This document shows positions 63,049 to 64,000 of a stretch of DNA of 64,000 nt, one piece after another. Origin of the DNA: Dermatemys mawii (lineage: Eukaryota; Chordata; Testudines; Dermatemydidae); the NCBI GenBank assembly GCA_007922305.1, contig ML677358.1:13037343-13101342 (forward strand), given 5' to 3'. Every line of letters begins with the position of its first letter. Position 1 is the first letter of the stretch. A model generated the notes under the pieces. It did not search any database and had not been told where the DNA came from. It saw only the letters and a list, made by a program, of their open reading frames with translations. A program made the translations under genes and the position numbers.

Positions 63049-63135
63049 AATAAGACGAGGAAGACTTTGAAGGTGCTACAAAGTCTTCCTCGTCTTATTT
63101 ACGGATACAGACTAACACAGCTGCTAATCTTAAAC
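63049..63135 (-). mobile_element. Truncated fold-back SINE in ADAMTS2 intron
   Basis: On the minus strand a SINE head ('agcagctgtgttagtctgta', 'tccgtaaataagacgag') leads into a 20-base stem (63080-63099) that returns as a perfect complement (63049-63068) around an 11-base loop (63069-63079). The element is sense to ADAMTS2 and ends about 30 bases before the acceptor of the exon at 62886-63019. Confidence 0.7.
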
Positions 63136-64000
63136 CACATTTTATTGTTAAGCTTGAACACTCATTTGCTCAAGCTACGAATGTCAGTTTGAATGGCAGC
63201 AGTATTAGCTATTAGCCTGCATCATCATTCACACAGAGCCAAGCACACTGTCCACATCCAATAAATGCTAAATTGTTCTTACCATTATTCTAGGAAGGCT
63301 CAGTTGGAAACTGCTGGATAAAAAAGAACCAATGGCTTGTTCTTGGGACTGTATCTTAGGGTTTGTCGGCGAGTCTCAGAGCCCAGGTAAACTGACCTCT
63401 TTGGCCAGGTTTCAGAGCCTGACCTCCAGCCTGACTGGGAACATCTCACTGATATTTTTAGCCCTATAGTTCAAGCCCTGCAAACCTAAGGCAGATGATC
63501 CAGGCTTTGAGACTCACTGCTGTGGGCCCTTTCCCGTCCCCAGTGTAGACTTAGTGACTTAGTTGAGTTTACACTGCACACTGAGCCCAGGCTCTGACTC
63601 AGGTTTCAGCCCATGCCCACCTTCTGTCTACACAAAAAAAAAAAAAGATGGAGAGACCAACCCAAGAAAAAGTGGTGGGATGTCATAAAGGAAGATTTGT
63701 TAGCATGTGGTGTTATAGAGGATATGGCATTGAACAGACCATTTGCGAGGAAGAGGACTCATAGAGCTGTCCCCATTTGATGGGATTAACATAATGAAGA
63801 CAACAGCTAGCCCAAATGTGGGGAGATGGAGACCCTAACTTCAGGCAGATCTGCCTAAGTGACTCACTAGAGAAAAGACAGGGTAAGATAAAAATGTGTG
63901 TTACTCTCAGACTATGAATAGCATATATCCACTTCATAAGAGGGTAGTGTATAACCCTGAATGTATTAGAACTGCACTTTATATCATACTTTTATGAATT
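63136..64000. other. ADAMTS2 intron, to the window end
   Basis: Intron upstream of the first exon in the window. A palindromic-MITE relative is likely at 63360-63640 ('gggtttgtcggcgagtctca', 'caggctctgactcaggtttc', 'tgtctacac'), followed by a short poly-A run at 63635-63647. No further exon was recognised before the edge. Confidence 0.55.

Noticed and set aside
63049..63099. MicroRNA precursor
   Set aside because: The hairpin is explained by a truncated fold-back SINE; the stem is too short and has no precursor-like lower stem.

Overview
This is a 64 kb piece of vertebrate nuclear DNA, most probably from a turtle (Testudines, likely a cryptodire). The evidence is the spliced gene structure, the CR1 LINE tails, the MIR/CORE-type SINEs, and above all several copies of the tRNA-derived SINE whose head reads 'ggtagccgtgttagtctg', which is typical of turtle genomes. 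No bacterial operon, CRISPR array, rRNA or tRNA gene was seen. The species call is inference from repeat content, not proof.

The right third (about 40.6-63.0 kb, minus strand) holds the 3' half of ADAMTS2, the procollagen I N-proteinase. Ten coding exons were reconstructed by hand with GT-AG borders and consistent reading phase across every junction: 62886-63019, 61925-62048, 61146-61226, 58605-58768, 57225-57384, 55551-55683, 48180-48387, 46715-46844, 45534-45623 and 40608-41071. They encode, in order, the end of the first TSP1 / start of the cysteine-rich region, the spacer, three C-terminal TSP1 repeats, a linker, the PLAC domain and the long C-terminal tail. If the gene keeps the 22-exon layout of mammals these are exons 13-22. 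The protease catalytic exons lie beyond the right edge. The tail and the linker exon are what separate ADAMTS2 from its paralogues ADAMTS3 and ADAMTS14.

On the left, also on the minus strand, is one well-preserved 340-codon ORF (12923-13947) that begins just inside a good splice acceptor and ends at its own stop. I do not recognise it. It carries two sequences that fit the PP1-docking RVxF consensus and looks like a real, largely single-coding-exon gene.

The rest is non-coding: decayed transposons and unique intergenic or intronic DNA. The first 1.1 kb holds a broken gag-protease relic of an LTR retroelement. Then come hAT-type elements (5274-5677, 7292-7999, 24685-25382, 28683-29765), MITE families with 'gtctacac'-type ends, CR1 fragments, MIR copies, and SINEs. 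A recurrent, unexpected theme is SINE insertions whose body is followed by its own inverted copy, giving hairpins (34594-34781, 50021-50209, 63049-63099, and probably the one hiding under the 400-N assembly gap at 38413-38812).
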